The notes below the pieces were generated by a model. The model ran no database searches and was not told the DNA's origin. It saw nothing but the letters and a program-made list of their open reading frames with translations. Positions 30,693-41,864 of a stretch of 64,000 nt of DNA are shown in pieces. The DNA is from Lysobacterales bacterium. GTDB lineage: Bacteria; Pseudomonadota; Gammaproteobacteria; Xanthomonadales; Rhodanobacteraceae. Location of the stretch: contig JAJPID010000039.1 in assembly GCA_021324945.1 (NCBI GenBank), positions 40,892-104,891 on the forward strand. The letters are read 5' to 3'. Positions within the stretch are counted from its first letter, which is position 1. Each line of letters begins with the position of its first letter. Both the position numbers and the translations under genes were made by a program.

Positions 30693-30991
30693 TTCTCTAC
30701 GTCGTGGATCTGGATGTGGACGCGGACCTCGCGGAAGAATACCTGCTCTGGTTGCGCGCGCACATGCGGGAAATGCTCAAGCTGCCGGGTTTCATCGATG
30801 CGGAGTTGGTCAAGCGACTCGAACCGCCGTCGCCCGAGGGACGGGTGAATCTCGGCGTGCGGTATCGCCTGCGCGAACGCGCCGCATTCGACGATTACCT
30901 GCGCGAGTATGCGCCGCGCATGCGGGCCGCAGGCGCGCGCTTTGGCGAACGGGTGCGCGCATCGCGGCAACTCATGCAAACACTGGAATGA
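30689..30991 (+). CDS. DUF4286 family protein
   Basis: MILYVVDLDVDADLAEEYLLWLRAHMREMLKLPGFIDAELVKR; ATGA overlap with preceding stop. Confidence 0.75.
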   Translation: MILYVVDLDVDADLAEEYLLWLRAHMREMLKLPGFIDAELVKRLEPPSPEGRVNLGVRYRLRERAAFDDYLREYAPRMRAAGARFGERVRASRQLMQTLE

Positions 30992-31211
30992 AGACGGGAC
31001 GCGGTCCGCCGCCATGCGGTTGTGCACAGCGGCAAAAAGCGCTTGTTCTCTGGGCCGCAACGGCGCACATTCGCACTCGACGCCGCGGCAACGAAACACT
31101 ATCTGCTTGATCGGAAAAGCCCATTTCAGTTTGGTGAAAATTTCGCCACGCCGTCGCGGGGCGCGCGCCGACGCCCGTTCCGTGCGCTTGTGCGCACACA
31201 CTTCCACAGCG

Positions 31212-31234
31212 TTATCCACACGCTCTGTGGATAA
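31212..31234. promoter_or_regulatory. Inverted pair of consensus DnaA boxes
   Basis: TTATCCACA-cgctc-TGTGGATAA, both 9-mers match the R1 consensus exactly. Confidence 0.7.
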
Positions 31235-31325
31235 GCTGGAAACTTTCGCACCCGTGAGCACTTGCACTGCGTTCCTGCCGAACTCACCAACAAGTGCGCG
31301 CAAGTCGCATGCGTGAGCGCCGCGC

Positions 31326-33533
31326 ATGAGCGACGCGCGAGAAATCCTACGCGTGGCGCTGCCGGTGCCGTTGCCGCGTACATTCGATTATCTGATGCCG
31401 CAGAACGGCACAAAGCCGTTGCCCGGGGCACGCGTGGAAGTGCCGTTCGGGCGTGCGCGGCGCATCGGCATCATGCTCGATGCAGCCGAACACTCCGACT
31501 GGCCGCGCGAGCAGTTGAAGCCCGTGCTCCGCGTGCTGGACGAAACGCCACTGTTCACACCGGAATTGTTGAGCAGCCTGCTGCGCGCGGCCGATTACTG
31601 GTGCGGCGCGGCCGGCGAAGTGCTGTTCGGCGCGTTGCCGTCGCGGTTGCGCGAGGACAAACCTTTCCCGCGCGATGAAGACGAAGCGTGGTCTTTGACG
31701 ATCGCGGGCCGCAGCGCGCTGGATGCACGCAGCCGGTGCGGTTCGTCGCTCGCGCTGCTTGCCGCGCTCGCCGAAACGCCGCTGCGCGCGGATGAACTAG
31801 ACGCATTGCTTCCCGAGTGGCGCACCGCGGCGCGGCGCGTGCGCGATGCCGGCCTGATCGAAACGATCGTGCTGTCGGTACGAAATGAATGGCACTCCAA
31901 ACCGCGTTCGCAATCGTTGACGGAAGCACAGCGCAAGGTGCTGGATCAAATTCTCGCCTTGGGCGAAGGTTTTCGTCCCGTATTGCTGGAAGGTGTGACC
32001 GGCAGCGGCAAGACCGAGATCTACCTGGAGCTGATCGAACGCGCGCTGCGGGCGGAAAAGCAAAGCCTCGTGCTCGTACCCGAGATCGGTCTGATTCCGC
32101 AGATGCTGCGGCGCCTGCGTGCGCGTTTCGATGCACCGGTCGCGGTGCTGCATTCGAACCTCGCCGACGGCGACCGCTCGCGCGCGTGGCTCGCCGCCTT
32201 GCGCGGTGAGGCCGCAATCGTGCTGGGCACCCGCTCAGCCGCCTTCGCGCCGCTGCCGGAAGTGGGCCTGATCGTGATCGACGAGGAACACGACACCTCG
32301 TACAAACAACAGGAAGGCAGTTTTCGTTACCACGCGCGCGATTTCGCGCTGATGCGTGCGCAGGCGCTCGACATTCCGATCGTGCTGGGCTCGGCCACCC
32401 CTTCGCTGGAAACGCTCGCCAACGTGCAGGCCGGACGCTACATGCATGCATGCTTGCGCGCGCGTGTACACGCGCGGACGGCCTCGCCAGTGCACGTGCT
32501 GGATTTGCGCGGCTTGAAATTGCACCACGGTCTTTCGCCGGCGTTGCTCGCCGCACTGGACGATTGCATCGCGCGCGGCGAGCAGGCGCTGGTTTTCAAG
32601 AACCGTCGCGGCTACGCGCCGGTGCTGTTGTGTCACGCCTGCGGCTGGCACGCGCGCTGTCCACGCTGCGAACGGCCGCTGACCGTGCATCGCGGCCGCG
32701 CGCGTCTGCTTTGCCATCACTGCGGCTACGCGCAGCCATGGCCGCGGCAATGCCCCGACTGCGGCACGCAGGCGCTCGCTCCGCAGGGCCACGGCACCGA
32801 GCGTCTGGAAGAAGCGCTGCAAGCGCGCTATCCGGCCATACCCGTGCTGCGCGTGGATCGCGAGAGCACGCGACGGCGCGACGCGTTCGAAACATTGCTG
32901 GACAAACTTGCCGAGGGCAAGCCGGCGATTCTGGTGGGCACGCAGATGCTGGCGAAAGGCCACGATTTGCCGAATCTCACCACCGTCGCGATCGTCGGCG
33001 TGGATGAAGGCTTGCACAGCGTGGATTTCCGCGCGGGCGAAAAACTGGCGCAACTGATCGTGCAGGTCGCCGGCCGTGCCGGCCGTGCCGACAAGCCCGG
33101 CCAAGTTTGGTTGCAAACGCACGAACCGCAACATCCATTGCTGACGACGCTGCTGCAAGGTGGCTATCCCGCCGCCGCCACGGAGCTGCTGGACGAACGC
33201 CGCGCATCGGAATTACCGCCCTTCTCGCATCTCGCCTTGCTGCGCGCGGACGCGAAGGATCGCGCTGCGCTCGATGCGTTCATGGATGCGGCGAAAGCCG
33301 CGATGCAAAACGTGCTGGCAACCTCGCCCGTGCTTGAAATACAACTCAATGGCCCGCTGCCCGCGCCGATGCCGCTGCGCGCCGGCCGTCATCGCGCGCA
33401 GTTGTGGGTCGAATCGAACCTGCGCCCGCCCCTGCGCCATGTGCTTTCGACATGGCTGCGGCGCTTGCACGAACTGCCCCAAACGCGCGGACTGCGCTGG
33501 TCGATCGATGTCGATCCGGTGGACGTGTATTGA
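31326..33533 (+). CDS. priA: Primosomal protein N' (replication restart helicase PriA)
   Basis: LLEGVTGSGKTEIYLELI, VIDEEHDTSYKQQEG, zinc-binding Cys pairs CHACGWHARCPRCERPLTVHRGRARLLCHHCGYAQPWPRQCPDCG. Confidence 0.97.
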   Translation: MSDAREILRVALPVPLPRTFDYLMPQNGTKPLPGARVEVPFGRARRIGIMLDAAEHSDWPREQLKPVLRVLDETPLFTPELLSSLLRAADYWCGAAGEVLFGALPSRLREDKPFPRDEDEAWSLTIAGRSALDARSRCGSSLALLAALAETPLRADELDALLPEWRTAARRVRDAGLIETIVLSVRNEWHSKPRSQSLTEAQRKVLDQILALGEGFRPVLLEGVTGSGKTEIYLELIERALRAEKQSLVLVPEIGLIPQMLRRLRARFDAPVAVLHSNLADGDRSRAWLAALRGEAAIVLGTRSAAFAPLPEVGLIVIDEEHDTSYKQQEGSFRYHARDFALMRAQALDIPIVLGSATPSLETLANVQAGRYMHACLRARVHARTASPVHVLDLRGLKLHHGLSPALLAALDDCIARGEQALVFKNRRGYAPVLLCHACGWHARCPRCERPLTVHRGRARLLCHHCGYAQPWPRQCPDCGTQALAPQGHGTERLEEALQARYPAIPVLRVDRESTRRRDAFETLLDKLAEGKPAILVGTQMLAKGHDLPNLTTVAIVGVDEGLHSVDFRAGEKLAQLIVQVAGRAGRADKPGQVWLQTHEPQHPLLTTLLQGGYPAAATELLDERRASELPPFSHLALLRADAKDRAALDAFMDAAKAAMQNVLATSPVLEIQLNGPLPAPMPLRAGRHRAQLWVESNLRPPLRHVLSTWLRRLHELPQTRGLRWSIDVDPVDVY

Positions 33534-33551
33534 GAACCGGAGCAGGAATAA

Positions 33552-33577
33552 AAAGAGCCGCGTTTCCGCGGCTCTTT
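33552..33577. terminator. Bidirectional terminator between convergent priA and rpoH
   Basis: AAAGAGCCGCG-TTTC-CGCGGCTCTTT, perfect 11-bp stem flanked by A/T. Confidence 0.88.
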
Positions 33578-33611
33578 CGATTTTCGATTTCCTGTTTCCG
33601 ATTTCCTGCTC

Positions 33612-34469
<858 letters not shown>

Positions 34470-34632
34470 TCTGCCCTCCGAAAAGATTTTGTTTGGCGCT
34501 CATCACTTGGTGCGCCAAAACAGACTCGAGGTTCAATCAAGGCCATCAATGCGAATAATTATACCGATTCGTACAGAAAAGGCAAGGCGGGGCAGGCCTT
34601 GATCGCCCTCGAGTGACGGGTGGGTACCCGCC

Positions 34633-35337
34633 CTACAGTACCAACGCGGCCTTGGGCGGCAACCTCCAGTCCACCGGTCTGCGACCTTCGCCTTCCAGAT
34701 ACCGGTTCGCGGTAGAGAAATGCCCGCAGCCCAGAAACCCGCGATGCGCTGACAGAGGCGAGGGATGGGGCGCTTTCAGCACCAGATGCCGCTCTCGGTC
34801 GATCAGCCGCCCTTTGGCCTGCGCGTACGAACCCCACAACAGAAAGACCAGGCCTTGCCGGTCGCGGTTCAATTCATCGATCACCCGGTCGGTGAACCCT
34901 TCCCAACCCCTGCCTTGATGCGAATTCGGTTGCCCGGCTTCCACCGTGAGCACGGCGTTCAGCAGCAGCACGCCGCGCTGCGCCCAAGGAAGCAGGCAGC
35001 CATGATCGGGCGGCGGAATGCCGAGATCGCGTTCGATCTCGGCAAAAATATTCACCAGCGATGGCGGCACCGGCACCCCCGGCAGCACCGAAAAACATAA
35101 CCCGTGCGCCTGCCCGGGACCGTGATACGGGTCTTGGCCGAGGATCACCACCTTGACCTGCTCGAACGGCGTGGTGTTCAGGGCGTTGAAGATGTCGGGA
35201 CCCGCCGGATAGATGCGTTTGCCCGCACGCTTTTCCGCCAGGAGGAATTCACGCAGCGCTTTCATCTCCGGGCGATCGAAATGATCGCCAACTCGCGCTT
35301 TCCATGACGTTTCGAGTTTCAGGCGCTCCTCGCTCAT
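34633..35337 (-). CDS. ung: Uracil-DNA glycosylase
   Basis: [22 protein letters not shown] and [18 protein letters not shown]. Confidence 0.97.
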   Translation of the reverse strand: MSEERLKLETSWKARVGDHFDRPEMKALREFLLAEKRAGKRIYPAGPDIFNALNTTPFEQVKVVILGQDPYHGPGQAHGLCFSVLPGVPVPPSLVNIFAEIERDLGIPPPDHGCLLPWAQRGVLLLNAVLTVEAGQPNSHQGRGWEGFTDRVIDELNRDRQGLVFLLWGSYAQAKGRLIDRERHLVLKAPHPSPLSAHRGFLGCGHFSTANRYLEGEGRRPVDWRLPPKAALVL

Positions 35338-36176
35338 GCCGATGCAGGACTCTGCTCGCGCAGCCTCTGGGCGACGCGCAACTGGAACAGCAGCTTTGTT
35401 ACCAGCAGGCGTTCCTCGATCGGCTTCTGCACTAGATCATTCGCGCCTGCCCGCAGCAGTGCCGCCTGATTGACGGGATTGTCGTCGCCGGTCATCACCA
35501 GCACTGGCAATGCGCCCTTGCCATAACCGTAATGCTCGCGGATACGCGCCAGCAAATCGCCGCCGGAGAGTTCGCCTTTCAGATTGACATCGGTCAGCAC
35601 CAGATCGGTGCCAATCTCGCCGCGTTCGCGCGCGCCATCCAGCAAGGCGACTGCGTCCTCGGCGCTGATCACATGGGTAACGACCAGTCCGTATTTCTCA
35701 AGCATCCTGCGCGTGGCCAGCGCGACGACTCGGCTGTCTTCGACATACAGCACATTGCCAGAGCCTTTCATTTCCGCGCGAACGTAGCCGCGGATGAATT
35801 CCGCCAGCGCGCCGATCCCTTGCGCCTTGTCGAAATAATCGGTGATGTCGCCACCGATCTCGCGCTTGACCAGCCGTTCCTGAACATCGCCCGAGACGGC
35901 GACGATGGGAATGTAAGCCTGCGGCGCGTGCTCCCGCACGTAGTGCGCCAGCTCCAGGCCGTCCATGTCCGGCAACCGCAGCGCGGTAGTGACCAGATCG
36001 ACCACGCCCGCCTGCAATTCGCGTTGCGCCTCGGCGCCGGTTTCGCATGCGATCACGGTGACGCCCGGCAATTCCTTTTCCAGTAGTTGCGCGATCAGCT
36101 TGCGCGCGACTTTCGAACCGTCCACCACCATCACGCGCGGGTTGTCGCTGGAAATGTGGCGGGTGATGTTGGTCAT
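35334..36176 (-). CDS. Response regulator with two receiver domains
   Basis: Tandem REC-like domains: [16 protein letters not shown]... and [19 protein letters not shown]...[10 protein letters not shown]...LVMTGDD...QKP. Confidence 0.88.
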   Translation of the reverse strand: MTNITRHISSDNPRVMVVDGSKVARKLIAQLLEKELPGVTVIACETGAEAQRELQAGVVDLVTTALRLPDMDGLELAHYVREHAPQAYIPIVAVSGDVQERLVKREIGGDITDYFDKAQGIGALAEFIRGYVRAEMKGSGNVLYVEDSRVVALATRRMLEKYGLVVTHVISAEDAVALLDGARERGEIGTDLVLTDVNLKGELSGGDLLARIREHYGYGKGALPVLVMTGDDNPVNQAALLRAGANDLVQKPIEERLLVTKLLFQLRVAQRLREQSPASA

Positions 36177-36181
36177 GCGGA

Positions 36182-37147
36182 TCAGACGAAGGACGAACGA
36201 AGCAGATAACGCGTGCTGGCGAGGAATGCACCCATCCAGCCCAGCAACGCAGCCGCCAACGGTACCAGTGTCAACACTGCGGCGGACAGCCCGCCGAACA
36301 CGATGCGGCCTGAATAGCTCGCCGCCAGCGCGCGCGTCGGCGCGGCCACGCCGGCTTCCAAGGCCAGCAACAGCGCGACGGCGACCAGACCGGCGAGCAG
36401 GCCATAACACGCGCCTTCGTAAAGATACGGCCTGCGCACGAACGCCGCGCTGGCGCCGACCAGCCGCTGCACCGCGATCTCGTCCGCGCGTGCGCGAATG
36501 TCCAGCCGCACCGTATTGCCGACCACACCTAATGCGGCGATCGCGAGCAAGGCCGCCAGCAACAGCGTGATGCGCGCGCCGAGCGCGATCAATGCATCGA
36601 GCCGCACGCGCCAGGCGCCGTTGTCCTGCACCAGGTCGATTTGCGGCAGCGTGCGCAAGTCGGCGACCAATGCGTCGATTTGCGCGCGAGCCAACCCATT
36701 CTTCGGTTGCACCAGCAGCACGAACGGCAGTGGATTGTCCGGCAGCGCATGCAGCGCGTCACCGAAACCCTGCACCGCGCCGAGTTCCGACAGTCCTTGC
36801 GCAGGGGACTCCACCGTCACCTCCGCCACTTCGACACGCGAACGCAGTTGCGCCGCCAGCGCATCCGCCACGCGCGCATCCGCGTTCGACTTCAGGAACA
36901 CGCTTATCGATTGCGATTGGCTCAAGGCACCGCCTAGTCGCTGCACATTGGCGAGCAGCAGATAGAACGACAAGGGCAGCGCCAGCGCGAAGCCCAGCAC
37001 CAGCACGGTAAGCGCGGTGCCGAACGGCCGCGCGGCCAGCGCGCGCAATCCCGCGCGCAGACACCACGTGTGCTGCTCGCGCCACACCGCCACGCGCGGG
37101 CGCCGGTGCATACGCGGCGCGGCCGCTCTTCCTTCCGCAGTGCTCAC
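36182..37147 (-). CDS. ftsX: Permease-like cell division protein FtsX
   Basis: FtsX topology and extracellular loop; overlaps ftsE stop. Confidence 0.93.
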   Translation of the reverse strand: MSTAEGRAAAPRMHRRPRVAVWREQHTWCLRAGLRALAARPFGTALTVLVLGFALALPLSFYLLLANVQRLGGALSQSQSISVFLKSNADARVADALAAQLRSRVEVAEVTVESPAQGLSELGAVQGFGDALHALPDNPLPFVLLVQPKNGLARAQIDALVADLRTLPQIDLVQDNGAWRVRLDALIALGARITLLLAALLAIAALGVVGNTVRLDIRARADEIAVQRLVGASAAFVRRPYLYEGACYGLLAGLVAVALLLALEAGVAAPTRALAASYSGRIVFGGLSAAVLTLVPLAAALLGWMGAFLASTRYLLRSSFV

Positions 37148-37821
37148 GCGATTTCCTCAGCCGGGACGTCGGCGATCAGCCTGCCGTGCTCGAGCACCAG
37201 CGTGCGTTTCTTCAGGCGTTTCAGCAGAGGCAGGTCGTGACTGGCGATCAGCACGGTCGCGCCGAGCTGCTGAAATTGCGCAAACAATTGCATGATGTCG
37301 AACGACAACTGTGGGTCGAGATTGCCGGTGGGCTCGTCGGCGATGATCAGTGAAGGTTTCGCAACGATCGCGCGCGCGATGCCCACGCGCTGCTGCTCAC
37401 CGGTGGAAAGATGGATCGGCGGCTGCTTTTCGTAGGCGAGCAAACCGACCTTGTCCAGCGCCGCGCGCACGCGGCGCGCGCGTTCCTCTTTCGGCACGCC
37501 GGCGATCACCAGCGGCAATTCGACATTCGCGGCCACGCTGCGATCCATCAGCAGGCGGTGATCCTGGAACACCATACCGATGCCGCGCCGCAATCTCGCG
37601 ATGTGGCGGCCGCGCACCTTGCGCAGATCGTCGCCACCGACGTGGATTGAACCATTGCTTGGGCGTTCGATCAGCGTGATCAGTTTCAGAAGCGTGCTCT
37701 TGCCCGCGCCCGAATGCCCGGTGACGAACACCATCTCGCCCGCGCCGATGCGGAACGACAGCGCATCCAGCGCTTCATGGCCGTTCGCGTAGCGCTTGCT
37801 GACGGAGTCGAAGTGGATCAC
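37144..37821 (-). CDS. ftsE: Cell division ATP-binding protein FtsE (GTG start)
   Basis: [23 protein letters not shown]..., [46 protein letters not shown]. Confidence 0.95.
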   Translation of the reverse strand: MIHFDSVSKRYANGHEALDALSFRIGAGEMVFVTGHSGAGKSTLLKLITLIERPSNGSIHVGGDDLRKVRGRHIARLRRGIGMVFQDHRLLMDRSVAANVELPLVIAGVPKEERARRVRAALDKVGLLAYEKQPPIHLSTGEQQRVGIARAIVAKPSLIIADEPTGNLDPQLSFDIMQLFAQFQQLGATVLIASHDLPLLKRLKKRTLVLEHGRLIADVPAEEIA

Positions 37822-37869
37822 GAGACGGGCGGAGAACAGAAAACAGGACAAGCGTAGCAACATAACGCC

Positions 37870-37888
37870 ATTCCGGCGCAGGCCGGAA
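37870..37888. repeat. REP-like hairpin (ATTCCGGC-gca-GGCCGGAAT type)
   Basis: Local inverted repeat sharing the ATTCCGG/CCGGAAT core with other copies. Confidence 0.6.
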
Positions 37889-37999
37889 TCCAATGGCGAA
37901 CACGGGTGTTGTGCCGCATTGACACTCGGTCTCGGCATGCGCCAAGGTGGCAAGCTTTGTCCTCGCGCGCGCTGGTCGTGGTCAACACCAGCAAGTCGA

Positions 38000-39361
38000 T
38001 TATGCCTGCGCGTGCGGACTCGAGCGTTCGGCAGGTTTGCGGCGACGACGGCGCTTGCGCGGCGGGCGTCCAGATTTTTGCGCGTGCGCTGCATCCGCCT
38101 CGCTCGCGTTCGCGGATGAAACGGATCCGTCGCCGGCCTCATCATCGCCTTCATGCGCCGCTTGCAACGCCTTGCCGCGCGGCTTGGGCGAAATCAGTAA
38201 ATCCGCATCGATGCTGCGCACCGGGATCTTCTGGCCGATGTAGGCCTCGATGTCCGGCAGCGACATGGCGTAGAGATCACACGCGAAACTGATCGCGTCG
38301 CCCTCGGCGCCGAGCCGTGCGGTGCGGCCGATGCGGTGAACGTAATCCTCGCCGTCCTGTGGCAGGTCGTAATTGAACACGTGCGAGACGTCGGGAATGT
38401 GCAGTCCGCGCGCGGCGACATCGGTCGCCACCAGTAACTGCACTTCGCCTTTCTGGAAACGCTCCAGCAATTTCTGGCGTTTTTTTTGCGGCACGTCGCC
38501 CGACAATGCGCCGACCACGTAACCGTGCCGCGACAACCGCTGCGTTACGCGTTCTGCCGCGGCCTTGGTATTGACGAAGACGATACTGCGCGTGGGATCG
38601 GTGCGTTCCAGCAGGTTCAGAAGCAACGGGATTTTTTCTTCCTTCGACGGGAAGAACACCTGCTGGCGCACGCGATCCGCGGTGACGCTTTCGGTTTCCA
38701 CCGTCAGCTTCTGCGGCTGGTTCATGTGCTCGTAGGCCAGTTCCAGCACGCGATACGAAAGCGTGGCCGAGAACAGCAGACATTGCCGCTGTTCCCGCGG
38801 CGGCAGCCGCCGCAACAGGTAACGCACATCCTTGATGAAACCGAGATCGAACATGCGGTCGGCCTCGTCGATCACGAACGCCTCGACCGCCCGGAAAGAG
38901 AACACGTGCTGCTTGTAGTAATCCAGCAATCGGCCGGGCGTGGCGATGATCACGTCGCAACCTTCCTGCAGTTGCGTGCGCTGCTTGTCGTAGTCCACGC
39001 CGCCATAGATCAGGGCCGTGCGCAGGCCCGTGTGCCGACCGATCGCGCGCGCGTCCTTGTCGATCTGGATCGCCAACTCCCGCGTCGGCGCGATGATCAG
39101 CGCGCGCGGATCGTTGTCGCGCCGCTCGGGCATCGCCGGTTGCATCAACAAGCGGTTGAACACCGCGACCAGAAACGCGCAGGTCTTGCCGGTGCCGGTT
39201 TGCGCCTGGCCCGCGACATCGCGGCCTTGCAGCGCCACCGGCAGGGTCAGCGCCTGGATCGGCGTGCAGCGCGTGAAGCCGCAATCCGCCAGGCCTTGCG
39301 CCAGCAAAGGATGCAGCTCGAACTGCTCGAAAAAGGTGTCAGTGAGGACGTGTTCGGCCAT
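38000..39361 (-). CDS. rhlB: DEAD-box ATP-dependent RNA helicase RhlB
   Basis: [42 protein letters not shown]; adjacent to trxA/rho. Confidence 0.93.
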   Translation of the reverse strand: MAEHVLTDTFFEQFELHPLLAQGLADCGFTRCTPIQALTLPVALQGRDVAGQAQTGTGKTCAFLVAVFNRLLMQPAMPERRDNDPRALIIAPTRELAIQIDKDARAIGRHTGLRTALIYGGVDYDKQRTQLQEGCDVIIATPGRLLDYYKQHVFSFRAVEAFVIDEADRMFDLGFIKDVRYLLRRLPPREQRQCLLFSATLSYRVLELAYEHMNQPQKLTVETESVTADRVRQQVFFPSKEEKIPLLLNLLERTDPTRSIVFVNTKAAAERVTQRLSRHGYVVGALSGDVPQKKRQKLLERFQKGEVQLLVATDVAARGLHIPDVSHVFNYDLPQDGEDYVHRIGRTARLGAEGDAISFACDLYAMSLPDIEAYIGQKIPVRSIDADLLISPKPRGKALQAAHEGDDEAGDGSVSSANASEADAAHAQKSGRPPRKRRRRRKPAERSSPHAQA

Positions 39362-39437
39362 GTTTCAGCAAAGAGCTCTCGTAAAAAGTGCAGCTATGGA
39401 TGGCTGCTTTTAGAGCTTGAAGAGCAAATGATGATTT

Positions 39438-39538
39438 GCGGATAGGCAGTCTGCCGTGTGTTGCGGCGATCAGGGACGACCGCAAAGGCAATGCCGCGCC
39501 CTTCTGGCGGCATAACCTCGAAAGTGTAGCCTATCCGC
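39438..39538 (-). ncRNA. Candidate structured RNA / 5' leader (three-stem fold) upstream of rhlB
   Basis: Closing stem GCGGATAGGC/GCCTATCCGC (10 bp, 81 nt apart) enclosing TTGCGG..CCGCAA and ATGCCGC..GCGGCAT. Confidence 0.4.
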
Positions 39539-39616
39539 GGGCTCGGCGCCGGCTCTTGCAATCGGCCACCGCGGCCCCATAGTTTTGGCCTTCCCATCTT
39601 GCCGCAGGACGCCGCG

Positions 39617-39970
39617 ATGAGCGAACACGTCACCCACGTCAGCGACGACGATTTCGACGCACAGGTGCTGAAATCGGAAACCCCGGTACTGGTGGATTTC
39701 TGGGCCGAGTGGTGCGGGCCGTGCAAGGCCATCGCGCCGATGCTGGATGACATCGCTCAGTCCTATCAGGGCAAGCTGAAGATCGCCAAGATCAACACCG
39801 ACGAGAACCAGAGGACGCCGCGTGCCTACGGCATCCGCGGCATTCCGACCTTGATGATCTTCAAGGGCGGCAAAGTCGAGGCCACGCAGATCGGCGCGAT
39901 CAGCAAAGGCCAGTTGACGCAACTCATCGACAAGACCATCGGGCAAGCCGGACGCGTCGCGAGCGCGTGA
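39617..39970 (+). CDS. trxA: Thioredoxin
   Basis: VDFWAEWCGPCKAIAPMLDDIA, YGIRGIPTLMIFKGGKV. Confidence 0.97.
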   Translation: MSEHVTHVSDDDFDAQVLKSETPVLVDFWAEWCGPCKAIAPMLDDIAQSYQGKLKIAKINTDENQRTPRAYGIRGIPTLMIFKGGKVEATQIGAISKGQLTQLIDKTIGQAGRVASA

Positions 39971-40187
39971 GCCTGCGGTGCGACGACCGCTGATCACACG
40001 AGCGACTTGCGATTCCGCTTGTGGTCCCCCATTTCCAATGCTAGATTGATCCTGCCGGCTGCGTAACGCGCCGGCTCATCGCGACAGGGACTCTGGAAAC
40101 TTCAGCAGCCCCGCGGGCCGAAAGGGCCCCGCGATCCTTTCCCACATCCTCTTCGTTTTTTCAACGGCGCCTCAAGAGGCGGAACCC

Positions 40188-41687
40188 GTGGCCGATACTC
40201 AAAACACTCCTCCAGGCGAAGACGCGCGCGCGTCCGCCAACGAAACCCCTGTCGAAACCCCCGAACGCAGCGATACGCCGCAGGCCCGTGAAAATGGCGG
40301 CGGCCGTCCCGACCGCGGCCGTCGCCGACGCGGACGACACGATCGCGGTCCGCGCAACGACACGCGCGGCAACGGCTTGCCGCAGGACAACGGCGACGAA
40401 GGCGATGCCGGCGACCCCAATCGCCTGATCAACCTCACCGAGCTGAAGCGCAAGAACGCGCCGCAACTGCTGGCGCTGGCCGAGGAGCTCGGCATCCAGG
40501 AAGGCGTGGCCCGCGCGCGCAAACAGGACGTGATCTTCGCGATCCTGAAAGCGCACGCGCGCAGCGGCGGCGGCATCTGGGCCGAAGGCGTGCTGGAAAT
40601 CCTGCAGGATGGTTTCGGTTTCCTGCGTTCGGCCGACGAGTCGTATCTCGCCGGCCCCGACGACATCTATGTTTCGCCTTCGCAGATCCGCCGTTTCAAC
40701 CTCCGCACCGGCGATTACTTGACAGGCCACGTGCGGCACCCGAAGGACGGCGAGCGCTACTTCGCGCTGCTGCGCGTCGAGACGATCAACAACGATCCGC
40801 CGGAAGCCTCCAAGAACAAGCTGCTGTTCGAAAACCTGACGCCGTTGTTCCCGCGCAAGGCCTTCCATCTGGAGCGCGGCAACGGTTCCAGCGAAGACAT
40901 CACCGGGCGCATTCTCGATCTGATCGCACCGGTCGGCCGCGGCCAGCGCGGACTGATCGTGTCGCAGCCCAAAGCCGGCAAGACCATGATGCTGCAGAAC
41001 GTCGCGCAGGCGATCGTGCACAACCATCCCGACGTGCATCTGATCATCCTGCTGATCGACGAACGTCCGGAAGAAGTCACCGAGATGCAGCGCAGCGTCA
41101 AGGCGGAAGTGGTTTCATCCACCTTCGATGAGCCCGCCGTGCGCCACGTGCAGGTCGCTGAAATGGTGATCGAGCGCGCCAAGCGTCTGGTGGAACACAA
41201 GCGCGACGTGGTGATCCTGCTCGATTCGATCACGCGCCTCGCACGCGCCTACAACACCGTGGTGCCGTCATCCGGCAAGGTGCTGACCGGCGGCGTGGAT
41301 GCGAATGCATTGCAACGCCCGAAGCGTTTCTTCGGCGCGGCGCGCAATGTCGAGGAAGGCGGTTCGCTGACCATCCTCGCGACCGCCCTGATCGACACCG
41401 GCAGCAAGATGGACGAGGTGATCTACGAGGAATTCAAGGGCACTGGCAACATGGAAGTGCATTTGGATCGTCGCATCAGCGAGAAGCGCGTGTATCCGGC
41501 CATCAATATCAACCGTTCCGGCACCCGCCGCGAGGAACTGCTGATCGCGCCGGACCTGTTGGCCAAGATCTGGATCCTGCGCAAGTTGCTGCATCCAATG
41601 GACGAGCTCGCCGCGATGGAATTCATGCTCGACAAGATGAAGAACACCAAGACCAACGACGAGTTCTTCAATTCGATGAAGCGGTAG
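40188..41687 (+). CDS. rho: Transcription termination factor Rho (GTG start, R/G-rich N-terminal extension)
   Basis: [55 protein letters not shown]; ~80 residues precede the canonical N-terminus. Confidence 0.97.
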   Translation: MADTQNTPPGEDARASANETPVETPERSDTPQARENGGGRPDRGRRRRGRHDRGPRNDTRGNGLPQDNGDEGDAGDPNRLINLTELKRKNAPQLLALAEELGIQEGVARARKQDVIFAILKAHARSGGGIWAEGVLEILQDGFGFLRSADESYLAGPDDIYVSPSQIRRFNLRTGDYLTGHVRHPKDGERYFALLRVETINNDPPEASKNKLLFENLTPLFPRKAFHLERGNGSSEDITGRILDLIAPVGRGQRGLIVSQPKAGKTMMLQNVAQAIVHNHPDVHLIILLIDERPEEVTEMQRSVKAEVVSSTFDEPAVRHVQVAEMVIERAKRLVEHKRDVVILLDSITRLARAYNTVVPSSGKVLTGGVDANALQRPKRFFGAARNVEEGGSLTILATALIDTGSKMDEVIYEEFKGTGNMEVHLDRRISEKRVYPAININRSGTRREELLIAPDLLAKIWILRKLLHPMDELAAMEFMLDKMKNTKTNDEFFNSMKR

Positions 41688-41691
41688 CTCG

Positions 41692-41719
41692 GGACTCGGG
41701 ACTCGGGACTCGGGACTCG
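41692..41719. repeat. Heptamer tandem repeat (TCGGGAC, about 4 copies)
   Basis: gctcgggactcgggactcgggactcgggactcg directly downstream of rho. Confidence 0.8.
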
Positions 41720-41736
41720 AAGAGCGTAAACAACGT

Positions 41737-41814
41737 CGTCATTCCAGACTTTTGCGCCGGGGTGATTCAGCAAGAGCGCGTTCGGGCGCAAGAAGTGAGA
41801 CGTCCGGAATGACG
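41737..41814. repeat. REP-like palindromic element
   Basis: CGTCATTCC ... GGAATGACG inverted ends. Confidence 0.7.
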
Positions 41815-41864
41815 GAACCGTTTTCCGGAGTTACGCTCCTCCCGTCTCCCGTTCCCAATTTTTC

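Noticed and set aside
31212-31234. Chromosomal origin of replication
   Set aside because: Only two DnaA boxes, no AT-rich unwinding region, and no dnaA/dnaN/gidA/parAB neighbours.
41692-41719. Heptamer array as a CRISPR or VNTR-type coding switch
   Set aside because: Contiguous 7-mers with no spacers, and located outside coding sequence after the rho stop.
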